A program made the position numbers and the translations under genes. The notes under the pieces are model-generated. The model did not search any database. It saw only the letters and a program-made list of their open reading frames with translations, and was not told the DNA's origin. Shown piece by piece: positions 44,540-55,895 of a DNA stretch of 64,000 bases (within the stretch, counting starts at the first letter, position 1; every line of letters begins with the position of its first letter). The DNA comes from Hemerocallis citrina (taxonomy: Eukaryota > Streptophyta > Magnoliopsida > Asparagales > Asphodelaceae). The stretch covers positions 53,462,568 through 53,526,567 of the forward strand of contig CM030366.1 of NCBI GenBank assembly GCA_017893485.1, given 5' to 3'.

Positions 44540-47500
44540 TCTTTCGTTCAGGCTCTTCCCAACCCATCTTCTGATCATGTTCCGATTGTGCTCCATTCCA
44601 ACTTCCACTTTACCTATCATCACATATTTCGTTTTGAAAAGCTCTGGTTGCGAGACCAGCTTTTTGTCAATCTAGTGTCGGAATGTCTTGCAGCTGTCAC
44701 TGGATCTTCCGGGTTAGGCAACATCCTCCTTAAGCTGCATGCCATCAAACACGGTTGCAAAATCTGGTGGGCTGAGAGACAAAACAACACCAATTTCCTC
44801 AAAATTTTCCTTTTACAATCCATTGCGTCCATCGATAGGATGGAAGAGTTGGGCCCTCTTCCCGAATCTTATCGATCGGAACATCGATCTTGCAAAATTG
44901 AGTACGCGGACATCCTCCATCAAGACCATTTAAAATGGGCTCAAAGAGCCCGTATTAACTTGATGAAGGAAGGTGATGCCAATATGGCAATTTTTCATAA
45001 TTTTGCATCCCATAGACAACGGTGCAACCGTATCTCTTCCATCTCTGCTCAGGGAGTGGATCTTACTTCGGATGAGGCCATTCACCGTGAGTTCCTAACT
45101 TTCTATAAAAATCTTATTGGCTTGCAGAAACATCGTTCGATTGAGCTCGATTGGGCTCATCTTTATGGCATCCAATCGCACGTTCTTTCCACTCTTGAGG
45201 CCCCCTTCACCCTCGAAGAGATTAAAGCGGCAGTGTTCGCTTTAAAAAGCGACTTGGCCCCTGGGCCCGACGGTTTTCTTGCTTTTTTCTTTCAAAAATT
45301 TTGGGCATCTGCTTAAGGCAGATCTCGTCCAAATGTTTCAAGATCTTCACCAAGGGCTCTTTACCTTTGACCGGATTAATTATGCTCACATTGTGCTCAT
45401 CCCCAAGATAGTGGGAGCGCACCTGGTCTCTGAGTTCAGACCTATCAGCCTCATAAACACCTCTTTCAAAATCATTATGAAAGTCCTGTCTTCTAGATTG
45501 AGTGCTATCATATCTCCATTAATCGACTCGGCTCAATCGGGTTTCATCAGAGACCGCTTCATTCTCGACAGTGTAGCATCGGCCCAGGAAATCATATCTT
45601 ACTGTCATAGAAATCATTCTGAGGGCATTCTCCTTAAACTGGATTTTCAAAAAGCCTACGATAATGTCAATTGGGATTTCCTTATGGACATTCTTATTTA
45701 TCGTGGCTTTGGCCCCAAATGGATAGCCTGGATTAAATCCAGCTTATTCTCGGGGACCTCATCCATTTTTATCAACGGGACGGAAGGCCACAAGTTCAAA
45801 ATCAGATGTGGCCTCCGTCAAGGTGATCCCCTGTCATCGCTGCTTTTTTCTCTTGTAGCTGATGTTTTTAGCAAGCTCCTTAGGAATGCTTGGCATTTGA
45901 ATATGATCGAGGGTATCGGTAGTTTCCCCCTCGTTCGAGGGAGTGCTCAACCTTCAATATGCAGATGATACTATAATTTTCACCAAACCGAATACCCACT
46001 CTCTTCGTAATCTCAAACTTCTTCTTTATTGCTTCGAAATGGCTTCCGGCCTTTCGATCAATTTCCAAAAATCCTCTGTTCTTTGGTTGGGTGGATCTCC
46101 CAACCGCCAAGTGGAGGTTTCCAATTTCTTCAATTGTCCCATCGCCTCCTTCCCGATTTCGTACTTAGGCATTCCCCTTCAGTGGGGTAAGCTGCACAAA
46201 TCGGATTGGGTCCCTCTGATAGATAAAGTTGAAGCCAGACTCAATGTATGGTCGGGCAAACTCATGTCTAGAGGGGGTAGACTGACTCTTATTAACTCGG
46301 TGATTTCAGCCATGTCTCTCTACCTTATGTCCTTCTATTTTATACCTTCCTGGGTGATCAAAAGGATTGATCAAATCAGGAGTAATTTTTTCTGGAATGG
46401 GTCGTCTCTATTTAAACCTGGGTCCCACTTGTGTCAGTGGAAGCAGATTTGTTTGTCCAAAGATGAGGGGGGTCTTGGTGTTTTGGACCTTCGTAATCAT
46501 AACATTGCCCTGTTGGGGAAATGGTTGTGGAAACTCCATTATTTTGATCACTTACCTTGGATTCGGTGTATCAAAAATTATCGTATCACCTCCCCCAATT
46601 GGTGGGATTTTCCGGAATCTGCTTACTACCACGCTTCCCCTTTTTGGAAAGGAGTCTGGAAAGCATCAGCTGCTTTTCAGTGTGGTATTTATCGCTCTTG
46701 GCATGACGGATCTAGAGCCAAGTTCTGGACTGATGTGTGGATTGGCAACACCACTCTTGCCACGGCTTTCCCTTCTCTCTTTCGATTGGCAGCCTTGCCG
46801 TTGGCGTCCGTAGCAGACTCTTTCACCTTGATTGACGATTATCGATACTGGTTTATACCGTTCACGATCGATCTTCCTTTATCTTTGGCTGAGGCCTTTA
46901 ATGATCTCATTTCGTCCCTCAATAACTACGAATGGAGCCAGTCTGAGGGCATTGGATGGCGTTGGTCCTCGGCCGGTACCTTTTCCGTCAAATCTTTTTA
47001 TAGTTTCCTTAACTCGAGGGGAGTTCAATCATCGGTAGCAAAATACTTCTGGGATTCTTGGGCTCCTCTTAAGGTTAAGATCAATTTGTGGCTTGCTTTT
47101 AATAACAAGCTACTCACTGTTGAAGTGCTGAACAAAAGGAATTTAGCCTGGGGGCAGCTCTGTTCTCTTTGTGTCCAGCACTCTGAAGATATCAGTCATC
47201 TTTTTGTTCAATGTCCCATAATCATCCCGTTGTGGAAGATTTGCTCGCTTGCGTGGGGCACTGGTTTTATCCCCCCAGCATTAGCCGATTACTGGTCCTT
47301 TAGACCCACGGACGATTCGTATAGTAGTGCTTGGATTTTGTCTATCCATACCATTATTTGGATTATTTGGAAGGAGAGGAACTTTAGACTGTTCCAGCAT
47401 CGCAGTTCGTCCATTACTGCGATGATTGATGAGTTCTTATATTTATTCAAACTATGGGCTTCAAATTTGAAACCCATAGACAATGCTACTTCCGCCTACC

Positions 47501-47550
47501 TTAAAGTAGAAGAAGCTGTTCACTGTCTTCGCACTCTTCATGCTCTATAA
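44540..47550 (+). pseudogene. LINE reverse transcriptase and C-terminal region (frameshifted)
   Basis: The first part (44588-45316) carries the linker between endonuclease and RT and ends in the motif LKSDLAPGPDGF. The second frame (45279-45968) has FRPISLINTSFKIIMK, SAQSGFIRDR, LKLDFQKAYDNVNW and CGLRQGDPLSSLLFS. The third (45943-47550, 535 codons) opens with LQYADDTIIF, the catalytic YADD, followed by LSINFQKS and ISYLGIPLQWGK. Residues about 340-430 resemble the zf-RVT region (CSLCVQHSEDISHLFVQC). Overlaps of about 25-40 bases mark two frameshifts. I see no RNase H domain. Confidence 0.93.
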
Positions 47551-48685
47551 TTTTTATTGTTTCTGTTTCTACTCTCTCCTTTTTTCCATTGTAGGCCTTT
47601 TAAGTATTACTAACCATTTCTCTTCCTTTCTTTTCTTCTCTACTTTAATCTGCAGGTTTGATTCCTCCTTTATGGGGAGCTTTCTTTTGATTTTTGATCT
47701 CGCTCTCTACTGATGCCTTGCCCTGAGCTCAGCCCCTACTGTTGATGTTTGTATGGTTTATTGGTATGCCCCTCTAAATGGGATCTTTTGGTGTTTTGTA
47801 CCTGCGTTTGGCTTCGATCATCAGCATCTTTTCCATGGTTCCTTTACCCTGGAACTGTTGACGTCTCTCTCTCTTGGCTGTATATCTTCTTTTGTTGTTT
47901 TAATTTCATGGATTGGAGATTCTGATGTTTGTGAATATCTTTATGTCTGATGCTTGATGTATCGTTATGGCTAGACGGTATCTGTTTAATTGTTAGTTGA
48001 TGGCTCTCTGTTAAGGATGTCTAGTTGCTGTGTTCTTTCAGGCAGTTTCTTAGGTGTTTCTTATCTATGGTTGCTCATTCCGTTGGTTTATCAGTGAGCC
48101 TGAGTTATGTCAGTGCGTTTAACTCTCCTTTTGATATTGGTTTTGGTTGATGAGTATCACCCTGTTTTTCAGGTGTCCTGATTGCGATGTGTAGGCAGTC
48201 GATCTGCTCTATCTTTTCTCTGTGTTCTATTTCCTTTGCTTTCATGCGGTTTAGGTTTATATCAGGGGATTTTGTTCTCTGTTGGTGAACTCCGATATTA
48301 TTGTTTGGTGGTTTGATCTGTTTGCTCAGATCCCTTCTTTCTCTGGTTGCATGGTCTTGTTGGGTTACTCCATTGATCCTGGTTTCTTTGAGGCTGGCTG
48401 CTGCGAATGGGCTTGTCGTGTTCACTCGGAGGTTCCTTATTCTGTGGAGGCTCCCGTTTGCCTTATGTGTGCCTGTCTCTGTGGGAGCACCGGTTTCGGG
48501 AGTGAGCTGCTGCTGTTTCGGAGAGCCTCTTTTTGCTGCGTCTTTCTGTTTCATAATGTTCTTTTTGATGTAATTTTGTATTAGCTTTCCATTTTATGGC
48601 TTGTAAAATTGGATAATTATTGATTTATTATATGATTTATCTGATGGCTGGGGTCGTAAGACCCTATCCGGTTCATCAAAAAAAA
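47551..48685 (+). other. LINE 3' untranslated region and A tail
   Basis: About 1.1 kb of T/G-rich sequence follows the stop and ends GTTCATCAAAAAAAAA. Frames here (47753-47950, 48282-48584 and the minus frame 48105-48554) have no recognisable protein motif and I treat them as chance. Confidence 0.75.
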
Positions 48686-48701
48686 ATACTCCCAGAATAT
48701 T
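48686..48701. repeat. LINE target-site duplication, right
   Basis: ATACTCCCAGAATATT matches 43911-43926 exactly, directly after the A run. Confidence 0.95.
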
Positions 48702-48841
48702 TCCAATATTGTAGAAATAATTATTTTCATGAAGTCTAAATATTTTTTTAGAAGAATAATAGAATTTTTTCAGAATTTTTATCTCAAGAAAAACCTCAAA
48801 AAATTAAAAAAAACCAAATGGAAAAGAAAAGGCCAACACCA

Positions 48842-49058
48842 GGTTTCGAACCCAGAATCTGAGCCCAAACCCGCGCGTGAACAATATTAGCCTTAACGTG
48901 CACCCGCTAGCCAAATAGGCCAGAGCAGCTAATTGTTATAGGAGGAAATTAAATTATACTAATGTTTTGGCTCTCAGCATTGAGTAAAAAATCATATTTC
49001 AGAAAAATAAAGTTTCTGGAGAGACTCGAACCCAAGACCAGTAGCTCCACCGAGCTAC
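48842..49058 (-). promoter_or_regulatory. Paired tRNA-like modules in inverted A-type LTR
   Basis: On the minus strand, the pair nearer 49058 has A box TAGCTCGGTGG (49058-49048) and B-box-like GGGTTCGAGT (49033-49024). The second has ATTTGGCTAGCGG (48916-48904) and GGGTTCGAAACC (48853-48842). T-rich sequence follows within about 20 bp. Confidence 0.55.
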
Positions 49059-50496
49059 AGTAAAGGTCTTAAAACACACTCAAAGACCAACTTGTCTGTC
49101 ACAAAATGAGTTGAGTTCCTCAAACTCCAAATCCCTGTTTGTTACTAATATTTCATAATTCAAAACTCTTAAAACTCCTTATCTCTTCAAATTTATTTCA
49201 TGAAAAATTCTAGATTACTGATATTAAAAATTTGCAACATAACAGTAACTAAAAACTATTATTTTGACATATGCACATGAACTTTCCTTCCTAAAATGTG
49301 TTTTATATCTACATTTCGACATTTGTAAACAACCATGATTTCCATCAAGGTTTAGCACCAAAACTTTCACATATGTTTGTTTACTTGTTTTCTTTTATTT
49401 TTTACAACATTTCTAGGACATAATCTCTTTTATCATACTAGTGTCACATTAATTAATATAACATATAACCAATGCTTCAATTAACCACTAGCCATCTACA
49501 AACATACATTCTATATCTAGCATGGTTAAAATTTCACATTTTCATAACAACATAATAATCACATTTCATAACAGTATGCATGATAATCTAAATTTAACCA
49601 CTAATACTACATCTTCAAAAAATTACTCAAGCATCATACTCCTAATTAGAAAGGATTTAAGAAACACCCACTCAAGGAAATTTAATTCCTAGAAATTTCA
49701 CTCCTAGAATGAGAGCTCCTAAAAATCCACGCACAAGAAAGACCCCATTTCGGCCAAGGCAAAACAGCAAGTACAGCTCATCATCACTTTCGACCAGAGA
49801 CATCCCCAAACTTCACTTCATTATGTATATATGTGTGTATATATATATATAATGATAGAAAAAAATATAAATGTATGTATGTATTAGGTGGAGTAGCACA
49901 GGGCTATGCTGGACTTGGTGATGGCTCCGGATTTGATAGAGGAAGAAAGAAGGGAAGGACAATGTGAGGGGAGTGAAGGGTATGAGTATATATACATTTA
50001 TATATATATGTATACACATTTAGTATAGTGGATTTTTAAGTAGAGAAGCAAAGGCATGCTGGATATGGGGATTTGGTCAGTGGCTTTCGGCAATGAGCAG
50101 AGGAAGAAGTTAAGAGGATGATGAGAAGGTGGAGGAGTTAGGGGGTGATTATAAAGAGATTAATTGAGTAGTTATTATAACTACCCATTAATCAACCCAT
50201 TATCCTACTAATTCCACTCTCAAACAATTCAAAAACCTGTCTTTCCCTCCTCTCCAAAACAGTTCGGTTTGCCCCCCATTTCAAGTCCAAAAACACGTGC
50301 ACGTGCTTTGCACTTGCACACACTACACAAAAATCGATTATTTGTATTTTTAAATCAAAACTTAGGTTATATATGTATGTAAGAAATTAGTTTAATAAAA
50401 ATGTATAGATTTTCATGCACAATTAAAATAAACATATACATACTCCGAAATTTATTTTGAAAACAAATACGCTTAAATACGCGCACCGAAAAACAC

Positions 50497-50541
50497 GTAC
50501 TTCGAGGAAATGTTGATTCTAAATCCTAAATTGAGGGAGGG
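50497..50541 (+). other. Polypurine-tract-like sequence before a 5' LTR
   Basis: TTCGAGGAAATG followed by TTGAGGGAGGG lies directly before TGTAATATC. It resembles the true 3' internal end of element 3 (58877-58908: GGGGACGAAAC and AAGGAGGGAATG). A polypurine tract is not expected on this side of a 5' LTR. Confidence 0.4.
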
Positions 50542-52054
50542 TTGTAATATCATAAATTTTTATTTATAATTAATTAAGAAATTGTTGATTTTACGTATTG
50601 TGCACGTACAAATTCTTGTACATTTTTCCTCATAAATTATCTCTTTTATTACATGAACAAACAATCGTTTTTTTAAATCTTTCTCCTTATTTACTAAAAG
50701 CCTATTTTAAAAGCCTAGGCCTATTTTTCTAATTTAGCCAATCCTAATTAATTAAGTGTTTTATTAATAACCCATGGGTCTAAAAGCCAATTAATTTGAA
50801 GCCTACTAATTAATTTACCTTTTAATTGTTATAACATGTAGTGTAGACACATTTAATAGACAATAAATTAACTAATCATGTACAACTTATTAATAGGGGT
50901 ACTAGATGAGACACGTGCATTGCACTAGCACGTGTGTAGTTGTGCATGGGGGCATGGCCGGATGGAGCAAGGAGAGATGGAGAGAGTGGAGTTGTGGATT
51001 GAGGTGGTTATGTGATCATGGGTAGTTGCTACAACTCCCTAACTCATCCTAGCCTTTGATCTCTACCCATTTGATTTAATCCTAGCCATCTATTCTCACC
51101 CTAAAAATGAATAAATACCCCCTATTTCTTCTCATTTAGTACACTAGAAAATTTATTAAGAAAGAAAAGATTAGAGTGAGAAAAAGATTGAGAACTTTAG
51201 TGAGTAAAAGATTGAGTGTTTTTGTGTGTGTGTTCACCCCAAGGAGAGGCCGGCCTACATCAAAGCACAAGGAGAGAGAGAGCTCGGGTTCCATACAAGC
51301 AAGGAGGAGGAGACGCGTTGGTGGCACAATCTAGGAGGAGAAGGCTACATTCGTGCATTCTAGGAGATTTCTAGGAGCTTTTTTATTTGTTTTTCTCCTA
51401 TAGGTGGGTGATTTCTCATACTTCTACTTTAGACATCATGCAAGGGTATGGATTGGTAGAATTGCTAAGGAAAAACTAAGTAATTTAGCCTCATGTTTGC
51501 TTATTTAGAGAAAATTTGTAGCTAAGAGAATGCTTGACAAATTGATTGCTAGTTGATAAAATTGTGATTTAATGTGCTAGAATCTATCATGTTGCCATGA
51601 CATATATTTTTGAAATATGCTTTATTGATAAATTTGTGCTTATGAAACGAATGATTGATTAAATGCATCATGGAAATTTGATTGTCTAAATTAAAGCAAC
51701 ACCAATGTAGAAAGATGAAAACTTGTGTTCTAAAAATATTGTAGGATAATAACAAGTAAAAAAATGAAGAAATAAAGTAGTTTTTGTGGAAATCTAGATT
51801 ATAAATTGTGTGAAAATGTGATTTGTTCTCAATGTCAAAATTATGGACATAGAACATAAAATAGGACCAAGAACGCATGTTTTATAAGTCAAATAATGAT
51901 TATAAAAATACTGTTTTACTGTAAATTTATATAGTTTATAATCTGGAAAGTTTTGATACAAAAAGAGAAGAAAAAGAACTAAAAATGTTTTGGAATTATG
52001 AAAAATTAGTAATAAACAGAAAACTGGATCAAAAACAACCCAACTCATTTTTAA

Positions 52055-52181
52055 GATGGGTGAGTCACTTGGACCTACTGGTCATCGGGTGCACTTTAGA
52101 GCGCTCACTTTAGCGTGGGGGTTGGCCTTTGGTCGTGGATTCGAAACTGGGTAGAGCCCTTTTAGTTTCTTTTTTTTTTTA
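52055..52181 (+). promoter_or_regulatory. tRNA-like module with T-run in A LTR
   Basis: An A-box-like GGTGAGTCACTTGG near 52060 is followed by B-box-like GGATTCGAAACTGG (52137-52150) and a run of T at 52170-52180. The T run is the kind of signal that ends Pol III transcripts. Only one clear module is seen here. Confidence 0.4.
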
Positions 52182-53158
52182 ATCCTAATATTTCTCTAAA
52201 ATGATTTAGAGTTTATTAAAAATAGTTTCATAATATTTCATGTATTTTTGAGAGATAAAAAGTGGATTTTACTTTAAAGAACTCAAGTTTATCAATTAAA
52301 AGAATTAGAAAGGACTTTTATAAATTGTGACTCTTGTATAATTAAAGAGAGATGGATATTTGGATTGCAATTAGATTTTTCTTCTTAATGAGATCTTATG
52401 ATTTTCTATACTTGATTGAGATTATTTGAAATACATACAACGTTATAAGTGATTAATTGATAAAAGATGTTGAATTAAATTATTTCATGTGATTGAGATA
52501 CTTTATGTTATAAGTTTATAAAGGAAATATTCTCTTTAAAAAAGAGATATGAATAAAGAAAATGAAAGATTAATTTGAGATTGATTATGACTTATTGTTG
52601 ATCTCTAGAAAGTGATAGTTGTTGGAATCTATAGGCTAAGCAAGACTCTAGTAACCGGCAGTTTTATTAATGATTTTGAGAGCTAACCAGTGTGGGTTGA
52701 GCATCTCTTGAGAAGTAGCCAGGTAGGCTGACTGTCTTTGTTGTTTTGGTTTAAGTCCGGTAGGGTAAGCTAGCTCTAGGTTGTGATGATTTTCTTTTAA
52801 AACAAACAAAATTGTAAGGATTAGATACGTAGTGAAGATGTGATGAAAGTAAGAGAAAAATATGAGTATGAGGGCCTTGGAGCTACGGCGTGAGAGTATT
52901 CACAGGCTGTCTACACGATGCGTCGTGTCATAACGTGGATATGTCTCCAGGAGTTCGTACCGCAGGCGGTGCTTGTGGGGTGTTTGGAGACTGTGGGTGG
53001 TGTCATGTCCCATGACGGAGGCTGGTTTGTCCATAGGTTTTACACGATGCATCGTGTCAAGATGTGAGATTCCCCTCCAAGCTGTCTGGACATGAGCTCG
53101 TAACTCAATAGATTATCTCGGATATTTACCGTAGTTACCATAGTAGTTTAGATTATGG

Positions 53159-53262
53159 CAATGGATTGAACCCTATAAGATGAAAAACGATTAAGGGCTT
53201 GCCCTCGGACCTATGTAGTATGGGTTGCATAGAATCCGAACAAGTGCGCAATAGTGTCATGT
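53159..53262 (+). repeat. Conserved LTR module (copy 6 of 7)
   Basis: It carries AATGGATTGAACCCTATAAG, ATTAAGGGCTTGCCCTCGGA, CCTATGTAGTATGGGTTGC and ATAGAATCCGAACAAGTGCG. Confidence 0.7.
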
Positions 53263-53706
53263 AATATGAATAACTACATTAAGGATTAAGTGCACAGCAC
53301 AACACGACATCAATAGGATAGTCCATCTTTAGCTTGTTTTGTGATCAAGTTTGTGGTTTGTTAAAGTATTTAAGAATTGTTATACTATTCAGCATAGCGA
53401 GGATGGCCGTATATAATATTTCATCGGTTGTAAGCAACTAACGTGCCCACAGTTTTATATGCAGGACTTGGAGTTTACAAGAAGATATAAAGATGAATTT
53501 GTTGCTGATGATTACTTAAATGTTAAAGTTGTTACAATTGTACAGTTATCATTGTTGTATTTTATTTATTCTGCTGCGTGTTGATGTAAAAGACTCTGAT
53601 GTAATTATTGTTGAAATAAAGTTTTAAATTAATTGTACGAAATGAAGTGTAAAGATCCTGTGGAAATTCGAATTCAGTGTTATTTGGAATTCGGGGTGTT
53701 ACAGAG

Positions 53707-53718
53707 AGGTATCAGAGC
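53707..53718 (+). other. Element 3 primer-binding site
   Basis: AGGTATCAGAGC matches the plant tRNA-Met(i) PBS with one change, three bases after the LTR. Confidence 0.88.
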
Positions 53719-53856
53719 CCCACTTCTAAGTAGTACAAATTTATAAGGAACGACACCCTAGAGTGGACATTAGTGTGTTGAGTATAGAGATTTAAATGTA
53801 AGTCACTTACATTTGTGTTGCTCTATGATTGATGTTTCTTGTCTCCCCTTTTTAAG

Positions 53857-54267
53857 ATGGCGGACCACTTCGACCCAGCTGGCGGTGATAACTGGCACAT
53901 AGCTGAGGAGGACTACTACCCCGGACAAGCAGACTCCGACGAAGAAGATCTCGTGGAATTTGAGGAGGAATGGCCTGAGTCCCGAGAGATCACTCTGCCT
54001 CTGGATTTATCTGATGATTCTTCCGAAAAGGAAGAACCAGTTCCGAGCAGTCTTATTGTGTCTCTTCAGAGGCAAGTAGAGACTCAGAGGGAGAGAGCAG
54101 AGCTACTGCAGGCCCAGTGTGCGAAGTTCAAGGAGGATATTGCAATTCTTAGTCATCGTATTTGGGATCTCGATAAGAGAAAGAACATGTACGATGTACT
54201 GAAGAAAGAAGTGGAGGAACTACAGGAAGAGCTTCGAGAAGCCAAGAGGAACCGTAGGAAACTATAA
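53857..54267 (+). CDS. Element 3 accessory acidic/coiled-coil ORF
   Basis: This is an intact frame of 136 codons between the PBS and gag. The start is the ATG of MADHFDPAGG, which aligns with MADNQDP of element 2. Residues about 10-60 are strongly acidic with EDYYPGQADSDEEDLVEFEE and WPESREIT. Residues about 65-130 form a predicted-by-eye coiled coil (LQRQVETQRERAELLQAQ, VLKKEVEELQEELREAK) and end in the basic tail KRNRRKL. A 119-base gap and a stop separate it from gag. I do not recognise a family. It is the only complete retroelement reading frame in the window that also has a diverged homologue in it. A role in RNA or particle assembly is conceivable, but there is no direct evidence. Confidence 0.7.
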   Translation: MADHFDPAGGDNWHIAEEDYYPGQADSDEEDLVEFEEEWPESREITLPLDLSDDSSEKEEPVPSSLIVSLQRQVETQRERAELLQAQCAKFKEDIAILSHRIWDLDKRKNMYDVLKKEVEELQEELREAKRNRRKL

Positions 54268-54386
54268 TGTTGTATCTTCTTACTGCTTTCATTTGATGTC
54301 AGAAATATTTTAAATTTGAATGTACAAAGTTTGAATTTAATAAAATGAAGAGTTGATTTAAATTCATATTTTCTACTTCGAATTTA

Positions 54387-55418
54387 ATGGATCTTTTGGA
54401 TCAGAATATGGTTGGAAGAAGAGCTAGAAGCGGAGAAGGGCTGGACTTGGAAACGGAGTTAGCGAGAGTCTATCAGACACTCAATGTCGTTGCCATGAAT
54501 CAGAACCATAAGAGGATGCTTGCAAATCTAGTTCATGAGGCAATCAAACTCGTGGAATCATTCAAAAGGATGAAACCACACATGTTTGAGGGGAAGTCAG
54601 ACCCAGATGTGGCTGACAATTGGATCAAGCAGGTCGAGACTATTTTTGAAGTCTTGGAAACCCCAGAGGGCAGCAAGGTGAAGTTGGCTGCACTGCAGTT
54701 CGAGAAAGACGCAGCTGTTTGGTGGCAGTCCATGAAGCAGACGATGGGCGATGTTGTTCTTGGCTGGGAGGAATTCTTGGAGGAATTTCATAGTCACTAT
54801 TTCCCATTGGATGTCCAGGAGAAGAAGGCTATGGAATTCCTAGCACTGCTGCAGGGTGATATGTCAGTTAGAGAGTATGAGACAAGGTTTAATCAGCTCC
54901 CGAGGCATGCGCCCAAACTTGTGATGGACGAGGCAAAGAAATCTCGAAAGTTCGAGCATGGTTTGAGGCCAAGTCTGAGATCCATGATGATACCCCTCGG
55001 TATCAGGAGGTTTAACAAGTTGGTCAAATGAGCTGCCGCTACAGAGGAAGACATGGAGCAGTTTCATGCTGCTTAGAACCGGAGGAGCAATTAGCATGTT
55101 GGGAAGAGGCCCGCAGTTTCTGGCAATTTCAGGGGACAGCCGTCAGCTCAAAGGTTCAAACTGATAGGAGCGAATGCTGTCAACATAGCTGGAAGACCCG
55201 AAAATGTTTGGGCGAGACCTCCTATGGTGACTTGTTTCAACTGTGGTGAGACGGGACACTACAAATATCAATGCCCCAAGCTACAGAATGTCACCCGTGG
55301 TGGACCAACGCAACAAGTTGGGAAGAAGTCGTACCAGCAGGGGCGAGTATTTGCCTTGATTGAAGCTGATGCTGATGAGGTGGATCACGTCATCACTGGT
55401 ACAAGGGGGGATGTTTAG
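54387..55418 (+). pseudogene. Element 3 gag (one stop/frameshift region)
   Basis: The start is ATG 54387 (MDLLDQN) or 54408 (MVGRRARSGE, which aligns with element 2). The capsid region reads LVESFKRMKPHMFEGKSDPD, WIKQVETIFEVLETPEGSK, AAVWWQSMKQTMG and FHSHYFPLDVQEKKAMEFL, a Retrotrans_gag domain. It continues through YETRFNQLP and LRPSLRSMMIPLGIRRFNKL to a TGA at 55029. After a garbled stretch the nucleocapsid resumes in another register with one CCHC knuckle, CFNCGETGHYKYQC (about 55233), and stops at 55416. Confidence 0.9.
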
Positions 55419-55479
55419 AAGTGTTTTCTTTCTGTTGTTTTCTTTTTCCCTGTTTATTTAGTGAACTGTTATGTAACAA

Positions 55480-55895
55480 GTGTGTTATGTAACAGGAGAA
55501 CTTTATTTGAATGAAAAGAAAGCTATTGTTTTGTTCGATACTGGATCCTCTTATACTTTTATATCACCTAAATTTGCTAAAGTCTTGGGAGTCGAACCGA
55601 ATGTCTTTCCAGGCAAGGTCTTAGCAGTAGCTACTCCATCAGGGGAGACTTTAACCACTGATCAGTACTATGGGGGACTGCAAGATCGAGATTGGAGCCA
55701 GAATTTTTGGGATTGATCTTATCGAGCTAAATATCCTGGGTGTCGATGTTATCATTGGCATTGATTGGATGTCGGTGTGCAGTGCAAACATTGAGTGCAA
55801 GACCAAGGAAGTAACAGTGAAGGCTTCAGGTGGTCCTGAAGTCACTTTCCAGGGGAAGAAGAGATGTTCAGATTTGGTGGTAGCTATCTGCAAGA
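55480..55895 (+). pseudogene. Element 3 pol: protease (frameshifted)
   Basis: YVTGELYLNEKKAIVLFDTG leads to the active-site DTGSS (about 55540), then [16 protein letters not shown]. The frame shifts near 55672, where the second frame takes over with [19 protein letters not shown] and [12 protein letters not shown]. The shift lies inside the protease domain. Apart from it, the domain lines up with element 2 without gaps. Confidence 0.9.

Larger units (their letters stand above)
43927..48685 (+). mobile_element. Plant L1-type LINE, 5'-truncated, decayed
   Basis: The 4759-bp insertion is bounded by perfect 16-bp duplications and ends in a short A run (48678-48685). It contains endonuclease, reverse transcriptase and a zf-RVT-like region but no ORF1, so it is 5'-truncated. 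The first codons after the left duplication already read RGL-CPSKQRAV, the start of the endonuclease domain. Coding exists in three frames, so at least two frameshifts are present. It sits inside the inverted A LTR and must be younger than that LTR. Confidence 0.95.
42469..50542 (-). mobile_element. Inverted A-type LTR split by LINE
   Basis: The left end TGTAACCCCCCGAATTCC is the reverse of the A LTR terminus. Conserved features appear in reverse order: AAGATCCTGTGG-like end, conserved module (42917-43025), the tract matching 52260-52310, tRNA-like modules (48842-49058), and CACGTGCACGTG near 50294. Without the LINE it is about 3.3 kb, the family length. The right end was not found as a clean TACA. 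It lies between about 50340 and 50542, the latter being the base before the next LTR. No target duplication could be confirmed. Confidence 0.75.
50543..53703 (+). mobile_element. Element 3 5' LTR (family A)
   Basis: This 3161-bp LTR runs from TGTAATATCATAAA to TTCGGGGTGTTACA and is followed by a tRNA-Met PBS. It contains one clear tRNA-like module (52055-52150) with a T11 run just after it, a minisatellite with ACACGATGCGTCGTGTCA units (about 52900-53065), the conserved module, and an AATAAA signal near 53613. The bases before it (AGGGT) and after the 3' LTR (ATGAG) do not match, so no target duplication is visible. Confidence 0.88.

Noticed and set aside
47753..48584. Frames downstream of the LINE RT that might be a third LINE ORF
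   Set aside because: They have no motifs, lie on both strands and fit a T/G-rich 3' untranslated region that ends in the A run.
51136..51327. Hydrophobic minus-strand frame in the A LTR
   Set aside because: Short and antisense to a purine-rich LTR leader. The same leader exists in other LTRs without an open frame.
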